DNA of 37,406 nucleotides from an uncultured Parasphingopyxis sp. (GCF_937129435.1 NZ_CAKZNF010000065.1:1-37406); one strand, 5' to 3'. Shown: positions 8,380 to 20,314, numbered from the stretch's first letter. The notes: generated by a model from the letters alone, not told the origin. Numbers and translations are program-made.

Positions 8380-8385
8380 CACCTA

Positions 8386-8496
8386 CCCCCTACCCTTCAG
8401 GGGAGGGGGCCAGGGGGTGGGGACAGAGCGAGCGGAAGCGAGCGTGGAGCCCAGCGGAGAATCCCCACCCCAACCCCTCCCCTGAACGGGCGGGGG
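8386..8496. repeat. Intergenic palindromic element after metH2
   Basis: A long imperfect inverted repeat fills the space between the convergent genes metH2 and the PepSY gene. The left arm has CCCTTCAGGGGAGGG and GGGGGTGGGGA. The right arm has TCCCCACCCC and CCCTCCCCTGAACGGG. The centre is GC-rich with repeated GAGCG words. It resembles, but is not identical to, the element at 5641-5731. Its position between two stop codons suggests a bidirectional terminator-like role. Confidence 0.75.
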
Positions 8497-8505
8497 CTAA
8501 TTCGT

Positions 8506-9195
8506 CTATTTCGCCTTACGCTTCCTGATATATCGCCACGGCAGCACGATCAGCCCGAGCAGCACCATCAACAGCGCCAGCCCCGCCGAAATATAAAGGA
8601 TGGGGTGGTGGGTGTTCTCGCGCTCGCCCAGGTCCATGATGTGCAGCCCCCACATGAAATCGAAGGCGCGCCAGAGTTCGGTACGCACGGCGAGCACGTC
8701 GCCCGTCTCCGCATCGAGATAGACCCGGTCGCCATCGCCGAAGGTCGCGCGCCAGGCGGGACGGCCGCGCCGCAGGTCGAGCGGGTTGTTCCCGGCATCG
8801 AACCGCTCGATCGTTCCCAGCGACCCCTCGCCTGCATAGGCCGCGCGGGCAAGCACCGCCGCTTCGTCGCTCGTCAGCCGGGGTGCGAGATAGGCGCCGG
8901 TTTCGACCGAGGCGCGGCGCCCTCCCCCATCGGCAAAGCGGATGATCCATTGCGGCCCCGTCGCGCGTTCGACGAGTTGGACGCTCTCGACGGCGCGAAT
9001 GCCGCTGTCGATGCGGGGGAAGACGGGTGGGTTTTCGAGGGTCGCAACGGCGGGCGCATCCGCTCGCAGATGCGTTCCGCGCACCTGCTCAATCGGAAAG
9101 GCCGTCATGAAGAGACCCGACACCGTCCAAAGCAGCAGCGGCACGCCAGCCAGCCAGCCGAGCCAGATATGCCATTTCGTGAATTTCAGCCGCAT
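8506..9195 (-). CDS. PepSY domain membrane protein
   Basis: A 229-residue protein with a membrane helix near the N-terminus (about residues 12-33, WLGWLAGVPLLLWTVSGLFM), a periplasmic domain of about 165 residues and a second helix near the C-terminus (about 200-221), followed by a basic tail (RYIRKRKAK). The N-terminal KWHIWLGWLAG and the sequence VYLDAETGDVLAV are typical of PepSY proteins, which often occur with iron uptake or ferric reductase systems. It is shorter than full PepSY-TM proteins. A GGGGGA ribosome-binding site precedes the ATG at 9195. It follows lpd on the same strand but is separated from it by a 166-bp palindromic element, so co-transcription is uncertain. The substrate is unknown. 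Confidence 0.8.
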   Translation of the reverse strand: MRLKFTKWHIWLGWLAGVPLLLWTVSGLFMTAFPIEQVRGTHLRADAPAVATLENPPVFPRIDSGIRAVESVQLVERATGPQWIIRFADGGGRRASVETGAYLAPRLTSDEAAVLARAAYAGEGSLGTIERFDAGNNPLDLRRGRPAWRATFGDGDRVYLDAETGDVLAVRTELWRAFDFMWGLHIMDLGERENTHHPILYISAGLALLMVLLGLIVLPWRYIRKRKAK

Positions 9196-9217
9196 CTATT
9201 CCCCCGTCATTCCCAAA

Positions 9218-9383
9218 CCTTCTCCCATCGGGAGAAGGATTACTAAGCCTTGACGAGCAAAGCGAGTTTAGGCGCGGTTGGATGAGGGGATCGCACCTAA
9301 CCGGCAAGGGTAAGCCCCTCACCCAGCTCGCTTTAGGCTCGTTCCTTGCCAAGAGCTCACATCCCTCTCCCGATGGGAGAGGG
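9218..9383. repeat. Intergenic palindromic element between lpd and the PepSY gene
   Basis: Two related hairpins form the borders: CCTTCTCCC/GGGAGAAGG with loop ATC at 9218-9238, and CCCTCTCCC/GGGAGAGGG with loop GAT at 9363-9383. The interior holds further complementary words (AAGCGAGTTTAGG near the left, GCTCGCTTTAGGC near the right, and GATGAGGGG with CCCCTCACC). The right border ends one base before the lpd stop codon. It is a MITE- or REP-like element that would fold into a long cruciform. Confidence 0.8.
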
Positions 9384-9384
9384 T

Positions 9385-10791
9385 TTACATATGAATAGGC
9401 TTGCCCTGCACTGCCATCGCCGCTTCCTTCACCGCTTCCGAATGCGTCGGATGCGCGTGGCAGGTATAGGCGATGTCCTCGCTCGTCGCGCCGAACTCCA
9501 TTGCCTGCGCGGCCTGGGCGATCATCGTGCCGGCCACCGAGGCGATGCACCAGACGCCCAGCACGCGGTCGGTCTCGGCATCGGCGATCACCTTCACAAA
9601 GCCGTCGGGCTCGTGATTGGTCTTGGCGCGGCTGTTCGCCATCATCGGGAATTTGCCGGTCTTGACGTCGTGGCCCGCTTCCTTGGCCGCTTCCTCGGTC
9701 AGGCCGACACCGGCGATTTCGGGCCAGGTGTAGACGACCGACGGGATGACGTCGTGATTCACGATTCCGGTCTGCCCGGCGATATTCTCGGCGCAGGCAA
9801 TGCCCTCGTCCTCGGCCTTGTGCGCGAGCATCGGGCCGGGAACGACATCGCCGATCGCCCATATGCCGTCGACCTTGGTACGGAATTCGTGATCGATCTC
9901 GATCTGGCCGCGATCGTTGGTTTCGAGACCCGCCTTGTCTAGCGCCAGTCCGTCGGTATTCGGCTTGCGGCCGATCGACACGAGAACGCAATCGGCTTCG
10001 AGCGTCTCCTCGTCACCACCCTTGGCCGGTTCGAGCGTCAGCGTCGCCTTGGTCTTGGTCGCCTTCGCGCTCGTCACCTTGGTGCCGGTGCGGATCTCAA
10101 TCCCCTGCTTCTTGAAGATTTTCGCCGCTTCCTTGCGGACATCGCCGTCCATGCCGGGCAGAATCTGATCGAGGAACTCGATGCACGTCACCTTCGCGCC
10201 AAGCCGCCGCCAGACGCTTCCAAGTTCCAAACCGATCACCCCGCCGCCGATGACGACCATATGCTTCGGCACCTTGGGCAGTTCGAGCGCGCCGGTCGAA
10301 TCGACGATGACATGCTTGTCGTTGTCGATTTCGACATTGGGAAGCGGCGTCACCGAGCTACCGGTGGCGATGATGATATCCTTGGCCGTGACGGTCTCGT
10401 CGCCGACCTTCACCTTGTGCGAATCCTCGAACGACGCATGGCCCTTGAGCCAGGTTACCTTGTTCTTCTTGAACAGGAATTCGATGCCGCCCGTCAGGCC
10501 GTTCACCGCGTCGAGCCGCTGGCCGTGCATCGCGTCGAGATCGAGCGTCGGCTTCACCTTGACGCCCATCTTCTCCATCGCGCCGTTCGCCGCGGCGTCG
10601 AAATATTCCGACGCATGCAGCATCGCCTTGGACGGGATGCAGCCGACATTGAGGCATGTGCCGCCAAGCGTCTCGCGGCTTTCCGCGCAGGCCGTCTTGA
10701 GCCCCAGCTGCGCAGCCCGGATCGCGGCGACATAGCCGCCCGGCCCCGAGCCGATCACGAGGACGTCATAGTCGTAAGTCTGATCAGCCAT
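9385..10791 (-). CDS. lpdA: Dihydrolipoyl dehydrogenase (E3)
   Basis: The 468-residue flavoprotein reoxidises the dihydrolipoyl arms of 2-oxo acid dehydrogenase complexes with NAD+. Seen motifs are the FAD-binding GSGPGGYVAAIRAAQLG at the N-terminus, the redox-active disulfide GGTCLNVGCIPSK (about residues 42-54), the NAD-binding GGGVIGLELGS and the C-terminal active-site HAHPTHSEA. It lies 109 bases downstream of sucB on the same strand, so it most likely serves the 2-oxoglutarate dehydrogenase complex, and perhaps pyruvate dehydrogenase if no other copy exists. The gap holds the palindromic element at 10819-10888. Confidence 0.97.
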   Translation of the reverse strand: MADQTYDYDVLVIGSGPGGYVAAIRAAQLGLKTACAESRETLGGTCLNVGCIPSKAMLHASEYFDAAANGAMEKMGVKVKPTLDLDAMHGQRLDAVNGLTGGIEFLFKKNKVTWLKGHASFEDSHKVKVGDETVTAKDIIIATGSSVTPLPNVEIDNDKHVIVDSTGALELPKVPKHMVVIGGGVIGLELGSVWRRLGAKVTCIEFLDQILPGMDGDVRKEAAKIFKKQGIEIRTGTKVTSAKATKTKATLTLEPAKGGDEETLEADCVLVSIGRKPNTDGLALDKAGLETNDRGQIEIDHEFRTKVDGIWAIGDVVPGPMLAHKAEDEGIACAENIAGQTGIVNHDVIPSVVYTWPEIAGVGLTEEAAKEAGHDVKTGKFPMMANSRAKTNHEPDGFVKVIADAETDRVLGVWCIASVAGTMIAQAAQAMEFGATSEDIAYTCHAHPTHSEAVKEAAMAVQGKPIHM

Positions 10792-10818
10792 TCAGGCTCT
10801 CCGCTTCCTTGTCTTCCG

Positions 10819-10888
10819 CGCTCACCCTGAGCTTGTCGAAGGGTCGTCAAATCTTGGAAAACACCCTTCGACAGGCTCAGGGTGAGCG
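10819..10888. repeat. Intergenic palindrome between sucB and lpdA
   Basis: Two 26-base arms (10819-10844 and 10863-10888) are inverted copies with a single mismatch and flank an 18-base loop. The words CTCACCCTGAGC and GTCGAAGGGT in the arms are familiar from many alphaproteobacterial genomes, where this unit is dispersed in many copies. Here it interrupts an operon, which could allow partial termination or processing between E2 and E3. Confidence 0.85.
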
Positions 10889-10900
10889 CAAGTGGGTGTT

Positions 10901-12181
10901 CTATAGATCGATCAACAACCGCATCGGATCTTCGAGCGCTTCCTTCATCCGCACCAGCGCCGTCACCGCCTCGCGGCCATCGATCAGGCGATGGTCGTAG
11001 CTCAGCGCCAGATACATCATCGGCCGCGCCACGATTTCGCCGCTGTCGAGCACCACGGGCCGCTTCTCGATCCGGTGCATGCCGAGCACGGCGGACTGCG
11101 GCGGGTTGATGATCGGGGTCGATAGCAGCGAGCCGAAGACGCCGCCGTTCGAGATGGTGAAGGTGCCACCCCGCATCTCGTCCATCGACAGCGACCCGTC
11201 CATCGCGCGCGCACCGAAATCGGCGATCGTCTGCTCGATCTCGGCAAAGCTCATGCTCTCCGCGTTGCGGATCACCGGAACGACAAGGCCGTTTGGCGCC
11301 GACACCGCGACCGACACGTCGACATAATCGTGATAGACGATCTCGTCGCCGTCGATCCGGGCGTTGACCGAAGGCACGTCGCGCAGCGCCAGGCACGCCG
11401 CCTTCACGAAAAAGCTCATGAATCCCAGCCGGATGCCATGCTTCTTTTCGAACAGGTCCTTATATTGACCGCGCGCCTCCATCACCGCCGACATGTCGAC
11501 ATCGTTGAAAGTGGTGAGCAAGGCGGCGGTGTTCTGCGCTTCTTTCAGGCGGCTGGCGATCGTCTGGCGCAGCCGCGTCATCCGAACGCGTTCTTCCTTG
11601 CGGCTAGCCTCGCCGGACGTCTTGGCCGCCGGTGCGGCGGGAGCCGGTGACGGCGCAGGCGCGGGTTCGGTGCGCTCCAAGCTCGGTTCCTGCGGCTCGG
11701 CGCCCTGTTCCTTCGCCGCCTGCAGCACATCGTCCTTGGTCAGGCGGCCGTCCTTGCCACTGCCCTTGATCTTCGATGGATCGACACCGTGTTCGAGCAC
11801 CGCGCGGCGCACGGCCGGCGACAGCGTCATGGGTTGGGAGCCGCCCTCTTCCCGATGCGCGTCTTCGGTCGCGCTCGACTTGTCGGCATCGTCTCCTCCG
11901 GGCCTTTTCAGGGAACCCTTTTCGGCCGCATCGCCGCCCGATGCGCCTTCGTTCACGCGGGCGATGACCGCACCGACCTCAATCGTGTCGCCGACGCTCA
12001 CCACATGCTCCGCGAGCACGCCGTCGACCGGCGAGGGAACGTCGACCGCGACCTTGTCGGTTTCGAGGCTGGCGATCGGCTCGTCCGCGGCAACGGCATC
12101 GCCGGGCTGTTTCAGCCACTCGCCGAGCGTCGCTTCGGTGACGGATTCGCCGAGGGTCGGGACCTGGACGTCGGTAGCCAT
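10901..12181 (-). CDS. sucB: 2-oxoglutarate dehydrogenase E2, dihydrolipoyl succinyltransferase
   Basis: The 426-residue E2 subunit has the usual three parts. The lipoyl domain comes first ([15 protein letters not shown], with the lipoylated Lys in ETDKVAVDV). An Ala/Pro-rich linker and a peripheral-subunit-binding domain follow ([20 protein letters not shown], then [11 protein letters not shown]). The C-terminal catalytic domain carries the active-site [11 protein letters not shown]. It transfers succinyl groups to CoA in the TCA cycle. Its ATG at 12181 lies two bases after the sucA stop, so the two are coupled. The frame is open further upstream inside sucA, but the lipoyl domain begins exactly at this ATG. 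Confidence 0.97.
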   Translation of the reverse strand: MATDVQVPTLGESVTEATLGEWLKQPGDAVAADEPIASLETDKVAVDVPSPVDGVLAEHVVSVGDTIEVGAVIARVNEGASGGDAAEKGSLKRPGGDDADKSSATEDAHREEGGSQPMTLSPAVRRAVLEHGVDPSKIKGSGKDGRLTKDDVLQAAKEQGAEPQEPSLERTEPAPAPSPAPAAPAAKTSGEASRKEERVRMTRLRQTIASRLKEAQNTAALLTTFNDVDMSAVMEARGQYKDLFEKKHGIRLGFMSFFVKAACLALRDVPSVNARIDGDEIVYHDYVDVSVAVSAPNGLVVPVIRNAESMSFAEIEQTIADFGARAMDGSLSMDEMRGGTFTISNGGVFGSLLSTPIINPPQSAVLGMHRIEKRPVVLDSGEIVARPMMYLALSYDHRLIDGREAVTALVRMKEALEDPMRLLIDL

Positions 12182-12183
12182 GA

Positions 12184-15093
12184 CTAGTTCTTTCCTTTGT
12201 GGCCGAGCGCGGCGGCGACGAGCGCCTCCTGCTGTTCCTGGTGCCGCTTGGCAAGCCCCGTGGCGGGCGAAGCGCTTGGCTCGCGCCCGGCATAGGCCAC
12301 GCGCTCGGGGCCCACGCCCGCTTCTTCGAGGCATTCGTCGATATAGTGACGCGCGAACATCCATGCGCCCTGGTTCTTCGGTTCTTCCTGCGCCCAGATC
12401 ACCTCCTTGAGGTTCTTCATCCGCTTCAGGCGGACGACCAGCGGTTCGGCCGGGAACGGGTAAAGCTGTTCGATCCGGACGATCGAAGTTTTGGCGTCCT
12501 TCTTCGGGTCGCGCGCTTCGAACAGATCGTAAGCCACCTTGCCCGAACACAGCACAAGGCGCTCGATGTCCTTGTCGGCGGGGTCGACGGGGTCGGAGCG
12601 AATCCGCATGAAGTGGCTGTCGCCGAGAAAGTCTTCCATCTTCGACACTGCGGCCTTGTGCCGCAGCAGCGATTTCGGGGTCATGATCACCAACGGCTTG
12701 CGGAACGGCCGCAGCATCTGCCGCCGCAGCACATGGAAATAGTTGGCCGGCTCGGTGATGTTGCAGACCTGCATATTGTCGCCGGCGCACAGCTGCAGAT
12801 AGCGTTCGAGCCGCGCCGAGCTGTGCTCGGGCCCCTGCCCTTCATAGCCATGCGGAAGGAGCATGACCAAGCCGTTGGCGCGCAGCCATTTCGCTTCGCC
12901 CGACGCGATGAACTGGTCGATCATCACCTGCGCGCCATTGGCGAAATCGCCGAATTGCGCTTCCCACAGTACGAGCGTCTTCGGATCGGCCAGGCCGTAG
13001 CCATATTCGAAGCCCAGCACGCCGAATTCGGACAGCGGGCTGTTCAGCACCTCGAACCGGCCGCCCTCGATCTCGTCAAGCGGCGTATAGCGGTTGCCGG
13101 TCTTCTGATCGTACCATTCGGCATGACGCTGGCTGAACGTGCCGCGCCCCGAATCCTGTCCCGAAAGCCTGACGCCGAAATCCTCATGGACGAGCGAGCC
13201 GAAGGCCAGCGCCTCGGCCGTTGCCCAATCGAAATTCTCGCCGCTTTCGAACATCTGCCGCTTGGCATCGAGGATGCGGCCGAGCGTCTTGTGAATCTCG
13301 AGCCCCTCGGGAACCGTGGTCAGTGTCTCGCCGATGCTGCGAAACGACTTTTCGTCGATGCCCGAGGTGACGCCGCGCCGCGCCGTTTCGGGATCGGGCG
13401 GCATGCCGAGCCCTTCCCAACGGCCGCCGAACCAGTCGGCCTTGTTCGGCAGGTAGCTCTTGCCGGCCTCGAACTCCTCGTCGAGCATTGCATTGAATTC
13501 GTCGGTGGTGTCCTTGATCCAGTCCTCGTCGACGACGCCCTCGCCGATCAGCCGCTCGCCGTAGATCTTCGAGACCTTCGGATGCGACTTGATCGCCTTG
13601 TACATGACCGGCTGGGTGAAGCTCGGCTCATCGCCTTCGTTATGGCCGAAGCGGCGATAGCACCACATGTCGATGACCACGTCGCGGCCAAAGGTCTGAC
13701 GGAACTCGACGGCGAGCTTGCAGGCGAAGGTCACGGCTTCGGGATCGTCGCCATTCACATGCAGGATCGGCGCCTGCACCATCTTGGCGATGTCGGAGGG
13801 ATAGGGTGACGATCTGGCAAATTGTGGGCTCGTCGTGAAACCGATCTGGTTATTGATGACGAAGTGGATGCAGCCGCCGGTATTGTAGCCGCGAATGCCC
13901 GAGAAGCCGAAGCATTCGGCAACGATCCCCTGCCCCGCAAACGCCGCGTCGCCATGGAGCAGCACCGGCAGCACCTGACGGTGCTCCTCCAGATCGTCCT
14001 GCAAAACCTGCGTCGCGCGCGCCTTGCCAAGCACGACCGGATCGACGGCTTCGAGATGTGAGGGATTGGGGACGAGGCTCATATGCACCTTGATCCCGTC
14101 AAATTCGCGGTCGGTCGACGTGCCGAGATGGTATTTCACGTCGCCCGACCCGCCGACATCATCGGGATTGGCGCTGCCGCCGGCGAATTCGTGGAAGATC
14201 GCGCGATAGGGCTTGGCCATGACGTTCGCGAGGACGTTGAGCCTGCCGCGATGCGCCATGCCGAACACCATTTCGTTGACGCCGAAATGGCCACCCCATT
14301 TGATCACGGCCTCGAGCGCGGGAACCATCGATTCGCCGCCGTCGAGGCCGAAGCGCTTGGTGCCGACATATTTCTTGCCGAGATAGGCTTCCCATTGTTC
14401 GGCATGGATAACGCGCGCGAGGATCGCCTGCTTGCCCTCGCGGGTGAACTGGATTGTGGCTTCCTTGCCCTCGAACTTTTCCTGCAGGAAGCGGCGCTCC
14501 TCCAGGTCGTTGATATGCATATATTCAAGGCCGACGGGGCCGCAGTAATTCTCGCGCAGGATGGCGACGATCTCGTTGACCGTCGCACTTTCCAGGCCGA
14601 GCGCGCCGCCGAGATAGACGGGCTTGTCGAGATCGCCGGGCGCGAAACCGTGAAATTCGGGCGTCAGGTCCGCCGGCTGGATCCGGTCATGCAGGCCCAG
14701 CGGATCGAGATCGGAGGCGAGATGTCCGCGCACACGATAGGTGCGGATGAGCATCATCGCCCTAATCGAGTTGCCCGCCGCCCGCTCCATCTCGTCGGCA
14801 TCGGGAAGCGGCTGCGAATAGGCCGGTGCGCTCGGTGCGGCCGGGGCGGCGGCATTTGGCGCCAATGACATCTGCAGCGGATCGAGCCCGGCGGTCAGAT
14901 CGTCGGTCTCGGCGATCGGCCAGTTGTCGCGCTTCCAGCTCGGGCCGGACGCCGCCACTTCGAGGCTCGCGAAGAAATCGCGCCAGCTCGCCTCGACGCT
15001 ATCGGGATTGTCGCGATAGCGCCGGTAAAGCGCTTCGGCGAAAGACGGACTGACTCCTTCGATCTCGGAGAAGTCCATGGCTTCATAGCCCAT
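12184..15093 (-). CDS. sucA: 2-oxoglutarate dehydrogenase E1 component
   Basis: From the ATG at 15093 the product has 969 residues, normal for a thiamine-diphosphate E1 of the OdhA/SucA type. Seen are the N-terminal E2-binding segment ([20 protein letters not shown], then WRDFF), [17 protein letters not shown], the active-site [11 protein letters not shown] and the thiamine-diphosphate motif from [10 protein letters not shown] to VINNQIGF. The enzyme decarboxylates 2-oxoglutarate and loads the succinyl group on SucB. The frame extends 11 codons upstream to 15126, but AAGGA ten to twelve bases before 15093 and the conserved start of the protein favour the later ATG. sucD ends 54 bases upstream. 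Confidence 0.96.
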   Translation of the reverse strand: MGYEAMDFSEIEGVSPSFAEALYRRYRDNPDSVEASWRDFFASLEVAASGPSWKRDNWPIAETDDLTAGLDPLQMSLAPNAAAPAAPSAPAYSQPLPDADEMERAAGNSIRAMMLIRTYRVRGHLASDLDPLGLHDRIQPADLTPEFHGFAPGDLDKPVYLGGALGLESATVNEIVAILRENYCGPVGLEYMHINDLEERRFLQEKFEGKEATIQFTREGKQAILARVIHAEQWEAYLGKKYVGTKRFGLDGGESMVPALEAVIKWGGHFGVNEMVFGMAHRGRLNVLANVMAKPYRAIFHEFAGGSANPDDVGGSGDVKYHLGTSTDREFDGIKVHMSLVPNPSHLEAVDPVVLGKARATQVLQDDLEEHRQVLPVLLHGDAAFAGQGIVAECFGFSGIRGYNTGGCIHFVINNQIGFTTSPQFARSSPYPSDIAKMVQAPILHVNGDDPEAVTFACKLAVEFRQTFGRDVVIDMWCYRRFGHNEGDEPSFTQPVMYKAIKSHPKVSKIYGERLIGEGVVDEDWIKDTTDEFNAMLDEEFEAGKSYLPNKADWFGGRWEGLGMPPDPETARRGVTSGIDEKSFRSIGETLTTVPEGLEIHKTLGRILDAKRQMFESGENFDWATAEALAFGSLVHEDFGVRLSGQDSGRGTFSQRHAEWYDQKTGNRYTPLDEIEGGRFEVLNSPLSEFGVLGFEYGYGLADPKTLVLWEAQFGDFANGAQVMIDQFIASGEAKWLRANGLVMLLPHGYEGQGPEHSSARLERYLQLCAGDNMQVCNITEPANYFHVLRRQMLRPFRKPLVIMTPKSLLRHKAAVSKMEDFLGDSHFMRIRSDPVDPADKDIERLVLCSGKVAYDLFEARDPKKDAKTSIVRIEQLYPFPAEPLVVRLKRMKNLKEVIWAQEEPKNQGAWMFARHYIDECLEEAGVGPERVAYAGREPSASPATGLAKRHQEQQEALVAAALGHKGKN

Positions 15094-15147
15094 GCTGTAA
15101 GGTCCTTGCCCGGTGATGCACCCCATCTGGGTCGGGGCGCGAATCGA

Positions 15148-16032
15148 TCAACCCTTTAATAAATCCATGAGCGTGGTGCCGAGTTCCGACGGGCTCGGCG
15201 AAACGCGGATGCCGGCGTCTTCCATCGCGGCGATCTTGTCGTCCGCGCCGCCCTGGCCGCCCGAGACGATCGCGCCGGCATGGCCCATGCGGCGGCCCGG
15301 AGGCGCCGTGCGCCCGGCGATGAAGCCGACCATGGGCTTGGAGCGGCCCCTGGCGGCTTCGTCCTTGATGAACTGTGCGGCTTCTTCTTCGGCGCTGCCG
15401 CCGATCTCGCCGATCATGACGATCGATTCGGTCTCGTCGTCGGCGAGGAACATCTCCAGCACGTCGATGAAATTCGTGCCGTTGACCGGATCGCCGCCAA
15501 TGCCGACCGCCGTCGACTGGCCCAGCCCGACATTGGTCGTCTGGTGAACCGCCTCATAAGTCAGCGTGCCGGAACGGCTGACGACGCCGACCGAGCCTTT
15601 CTTGAAGATGCTGCCGGGCATGATGCCGATCTTGCATTCGCCGGGCGTCAGCACGCCGGGGCAGTTCGGGCCGATCAGCCGCGACTTGGAGCCTTCGAGC
15701 TTCGCCTTGACGGTGACCATGTCGAGCACGGGAATGCCCTCGGTGATCGCAACGATCAGCGGGATTTCCGCCTCGATCGCCTCGATGATCCCGGCTGCCG
15801 CGAATTTCGGCGGGACATAGACGACGCTCGCATCGGCGCCGGTCGCGTCGCGCGCCTCCGCCACCGTATCGAAGACCGGCAGCCCGATATGTTCGGTCCC
15901 GCCCTTGCCGGGGGTGACGCCGGCGACCATCTTCGTGCCGTATTCGAGCGCCTGCTGTGTGTGAAAGGTGCCGGTATCGCCGGTCATCCCCTGGGTGATG
16001 ACCTTCGTATCGGCATTAACGAGAATCGACAT
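15148..16032 (-). CDS. sucD: Succinyl-CoA synthetase (ADP-forming), alpha subunit
   Basis: The 294-residue product has the standard length of SucD. It shows the CoA-binding Rossmann region ([10 protein letters not shown], then [20 protein letters not shown]), [19 protein letters not shown] and the phosphohistidine loop [10 protein letters not shown]. It pairs with the beta subunit SucC to make ATP or GTP from succinyl-CoA. The start at 16032 is fixed by GAGGA five bases upstream and by the conserved MSILVN start; the open frame continues 20 codons upstream but overlaps the previous gene. sucC, usually directly upstream of sucD, is not here; a secreted protein gene takes its place. Confidence 0.96.
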   Translation of the reverse strand: MSILVNADTKVITQGMTGDTGTFHTQQALEYGTKMVAGVTPGKGGTEHIGLPVFDTVAEARDATGADASVVYVPPKFAAAGIIEAIEAEIPLIVAITEGIPVLDMVTVKAKLEGSKSRLIGPNCPGVLTPGECKIGIMPGSIFKKGSVGVVSRSGTLTYEAVHQTTNVGLGQSTAVGIGGDPVNGTNFIDVLEMFLADDETESIVMIGEIGGSAEEEAAQFIKDEAARGRSKPMVGFIAGRTAPPGRRMGHAGAIVSGGQGGADDKIAAMEDAGIRVSPSPSELGTTLMDLLKG

Positions 16033-16045
16033 CGGTTCCTCGAAT

Positions 16046-17757
<1,712 letters not shown>

Positions 17758-19134
17758 CTAGTCGGCACCGGCAACATCGCGAAGCAAAGCTTCCCAGATA
17801 TCGACGCTGCCATGAAAACCGTCGGCCAATACGCGCTCGTCGAGACCGTGCGCGCCGGTCGGCACACCGACGACCGACCAGAGCCCGCCAACGCCATAGG
17901 TCCGGATACCCGCATTGCGGATGAACAGCCCGTCGGTGGCGCCTGCCGACATGAACGGGACGATCGGTGCATCGGCGAAATGCGTACCGATGGCGCGGCG
18001 ATAGGCAGCAACGAGTTCCTCGTCGACGGGCGTCGCATCGGAACCGGGGCTGTTGCCGTCGACGATTTCCACTTCGATGAACTGGCCGGCGATGTCCTGT
18101 AACGTCTGCCGGATCTCTTCGATCGACGTGCCGGGGAAGATGCGGCAGTTGACGTTCGCCTCGGCGCTTTGCGGCAGCGCATTGGGTGCATGGCCGCCCG
18201 AAAGCTGTGTCGCAACGCAGCGGGTGCGCGTCTGGCCGGGTCCCATCGCCTCGACCTGATCGGCAAGCTCGTCATTTTCCGGATCGGCGAGCCACGCCTG
18301 AATTATCTGGCCGAACCCGCCCCCGTCATTCTCCGCAACCGCCGTAAAGGCGGCGCGCGTGGCATCGTTCAGCTGTTGCGGAAAGCGATGTTCTTCCAGA
18401 TTCTTGAGCGCACCGGCGAGCTGGTAGATCGCGTTGTCGGGGCGCGGCGCGCTGCTGTGCCCGCCACGGTTGGTGGCGCGGAAGGTGAAATCGGCATAGG
18501 TTTTTTCGGCCACCTGCATGTAGAATGCCTCGACCTCGCCATTGCGGAACACGGTCCCGCCGCCGCCATCGCTGTTCAGTGCCATGTCGACATCGCCGAG
18601 CAGGTCGCGCCATTCGCTGGCGGCGAGCCGCGCGCCCTCCTGCGCCGTTTCCTCATCGCCGGTGAAAAGCACCACGATATCGCGATCGAGCGGCACGCCG
18701 GCCGCCTCGATCCGCTGCAGCGCGAGGATCATGCCGACCAGTCCCGATTTGTTGTCGGCGATCCCGCGGCCGAGATAATAGCCCTCTTCCTCGCGGAATT
18801 CGAAGGGCGGGTTCTGCCAGTCGGCGGGGTTGGCATCGACCACGTCCATATGCGCCATCAGCAGGATCGCGTCTTCGCCCGAAGGCCGGTCCGCATTGCG
18901 CCGCGCAATCAGCGTCTGCGTTTCGTCATGCGGCTGGACGTGGAACTCGTCGAAGCCTGCCTCACCCAGTTCGCCGCGCAGCAGTTCGACTAGCCGCGGC
19001 ATTTCACCGCGACCGGCCACAGTCGGAATCTCGACGACCTGTTCAAGCAGCGCGCGCTCGGCCGCGCGATCTTGGGCGATGGCCGGAACGGAAAATAATG
19101 AAACGGCAACCATGGTATAGAATAACGGTTTCAT
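17758..19134 (-). CDS. Secreted M20-family metallopeptidase
   Basis: A 458-residue M20 (peptidase T/carboxypeptidase G2-like) enzyme with a signal peptide (MKPLFYTMVAVSLFSVPAIA, cleavage before QDR). The di-zinc ligands are visible: H95 and D97 in MAHMDVVD, the shared D127 in GIADNKSG and the E161-E162 pair in TGDEETAQ, where the first Glu is the general base. The dimerisation insert follows. It probably cleaves dipeptides or removes C-terminal residues in the periplasm. GGGGAA lies six bases before the ATG. A second secreted M20 gene lies at 25865-27178, but the two are clearly different in sequence. No operon partner is evident. Confidence 0.92.
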   Translation of the reverse strand: MKPLFYTMVAVSLFSVPAIAQDRAAERALLEQVVEIPTVAGRGEMPRLVELLRGELGEAGFDEFHVQPHDETQTLIARRNADRPSGEDAILLMAHMDVVDANPADWQNPPFEFREEEGYYLGRGIADNKSGLVGMILALQRIEAAGVPLDRDIVVLFTGDEETAQEGARLAASEWRDLLGDVDMALNSDGGGGTVFRNGEVEAFYMQVAEKTYADFTFRATNRGGHSSAPRPDNAIYQLAGALKNLEEHRFPQQLNDATRAAFTAVAENDGGGFGQIIQAWLADPENDELADQVEAMGPGQTRTRCVATQLSGGHAPNALPQSAEANVNCRIFPGTSIEEIRQTLQDIAGQFIEVEIVDGNSPGSDATPVDEELVAAYRRAIGTHFADAPIVPFMSAGATDGLFIRNAGIRTYGVGGLWSVVGVPTGAHGLDERVLADGFHGSVDIWEALLRDVAGAD

Positions 19135-19230
19135 TACTGTTCCCCATCCGTTGTGGTCGGCCCATCCCTATATCGCCGCCACAAGGAGTCCAGAGGTTGC
19201 AAGGCCACGCCTCGCAAGGGCGACCGATAC

Positions 19231-20058
19231 TCACTGCCCGATCATAGAATCAGGCATGCCCCAGCGGATGTCGACATGTGCCGGCAGCAATCGGCGCAAC
19301 CGGATCAAAGCTTCCTCCTTGTCGGCGAGGTTCATCTTCTCGAACAGCGAGACAAACGCGCCGATCGCGGCCGTATCGACACGGGGCCGTGCATTGTGCC
19401 GCAGTTCGGCCAGCGCCTCGCCGACATGCGTCGCGCCGGCGAGCAGCAGATAGGCGGTCTTTTCTTGCGTCACTATCGAACATCGCGACAGCATCTCGAG
19501 CTGGCCCGCATCGGGGTCGTTTTCCGCGACCATCTCGATCACATGCGGCGCCAGACGCCGATGGCGCGTGATCGCCTGCTCGATCGATTCCGGCGCACAT
19601 CCGCATAGTTCCGCGACCCAGTCATGGTGGGCGGCGGGTCCGGCGCCGGGCGCGAGCAATGTACGCAACGCGAATAGTTCCGCGATCATCCGCTGGCGCA
19701 CGATGGCGGACACACCATGTTCGCGCACCGTTTTGGCGATGCTTTCGGCCCGTAGCAGAGCCGCCATGGTGTCCAGCACGATTGCGGCCAGTGGGGAGAG
19801 CGCGGAAAAGCGCCGCGCCGCTGCAACTCGATGGGCGCCGTCAATCACGCCATACGGTCTCCCGCTAGCTGGTTGCCAGAGCACGACCGGCTTTTCCTGA
19901 CCGGTTCGCATCATCCGATGCGCGAGATCGAAAGCCCAGGCGGGGTCGACGGGCCGCACTGTTTCGGCAGAATCGATTTCCTCGACCGGAATGGCGCGCA
20001 ATTGTGGTCGCCCGTCATTCCGGTCGCCACTGTCATTGTCGCGCGACGTTTCAGTCAA
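19231..20058 (-). CDS. ParB/Srx-fold nuclease-like protein of the Mu-like module
   Basis: A 275-residue protein. The N-terminal third matches the ParB/Sulfiredoxin fold: LRAIPVEEID, then VRPVDPAWAFDLAHRM, GQEKPVVLW and the ParB motif VIDGAHRVAAARRF. The rest is mostly helical and has no named family. The likely start is a TTG at 20058 that overlaps the end of the Ner-like gene by eight bases (TTGACTGA), so translation would be coupled. No in-frame ATG lies near the N-terminus. In Mu-like phages of alphaproteobacteria a ParB-domain gene is commonly found right after ner and before the transposase genes; here no transposase follows. A role as regulator or nuclease is inferred from the fold only. 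Confidence 0.75.
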   Translation of the reverse strand: MTETSRDNDSGDRNDGRPQLRAIPVEEIDSAETVRPVDPAWAFDLAHRMMRTGQEKPVVLWQPASGRPYGVIDGAHRVAAARRFSALSPLAAIVLDTMAALLRAESIAKTVREHGVSAIVRQRMIAELFALRTLLAPGAGPAAHHDWVAELCGCAPESIEQAITRHRRLAPHVIEMVAENDPDAGQLEMLSRCSIVTQEKTAYLLLAGATHVGEALAELRHNARPRVDTAAIGAFVSLFEKMNLADKEEALIRLRRLLPAHVDIRWGMPDSMIGQ

Positions 20059-20314
20059 AGCATCGCGATTGCGGGTGCACCGGCCGCTTTTCGGCGTTAT
20101 CGTCCCGCTTTCGGGATTCGTGTCGATCCGGGAGCAGTTGATGCACGTTCACATCGAGTTCGTCCGCGATGACGCGGGCCACGCGTCGGTTGGCTCGTCC
20201 GCGCAGGACATCGCGTACCGAATCGGACGGAAGGCCGCGGTGCCGTTCGAAAGCGAGAACACTGCCATAACGCTTCTTCAACTTGGCTTTGACGTCGACC
20301 GGATGGAACGGCAT
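20051..20314 (-). CDS. Ner/Nlp-like winged helix DNA-binding protein
   Basis: An 87-residue protein with the layout of phage Mu Ner and the Nlp family: MPFHPVDVKAKLKKRYGSVL, then AFERHRGLPSDSVRDVLRGR as the helix-turn-helix, then VARVIADELDVNVHQLLPDR. Ner proteins bind DNA and shut down early and repressor transcription in transposable phages. The ATG at 20314-20312 overlaps the ATG of the divergent repressor gene (20313-20315). Its stop overlaps the start of the ParB-like gene. A candidate promoter with two palindromes lies just upstream, inside the first codons of the repressor gene (20339-20378). The basic C-terminal tail (about residues 63-87) goes beyond the usual Ner domain. Confidence 0.75.
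   Translation of the reverse strand: MPFHPVDVKAKLKKRYGSVLAFERHRGLPSDSVRDVLRGRANRRVARVIADELDVNVHQLLPDRHESRKRDDNAEKRPVHPQSRCFD

Noticed and set aside
9218..9383. Possible CRISPR array because of repeated hairpins
   Set aside because: The repeats are inverted, not direct, with only two border hairpins and no regular spacers.
12199..13809. Long open frame (536 codons) on the plus strand opposite sucA
   Set aside because: Same reason: sucA has full family motifs along this stretch, and the antisense product has the composition of a shadow frame.
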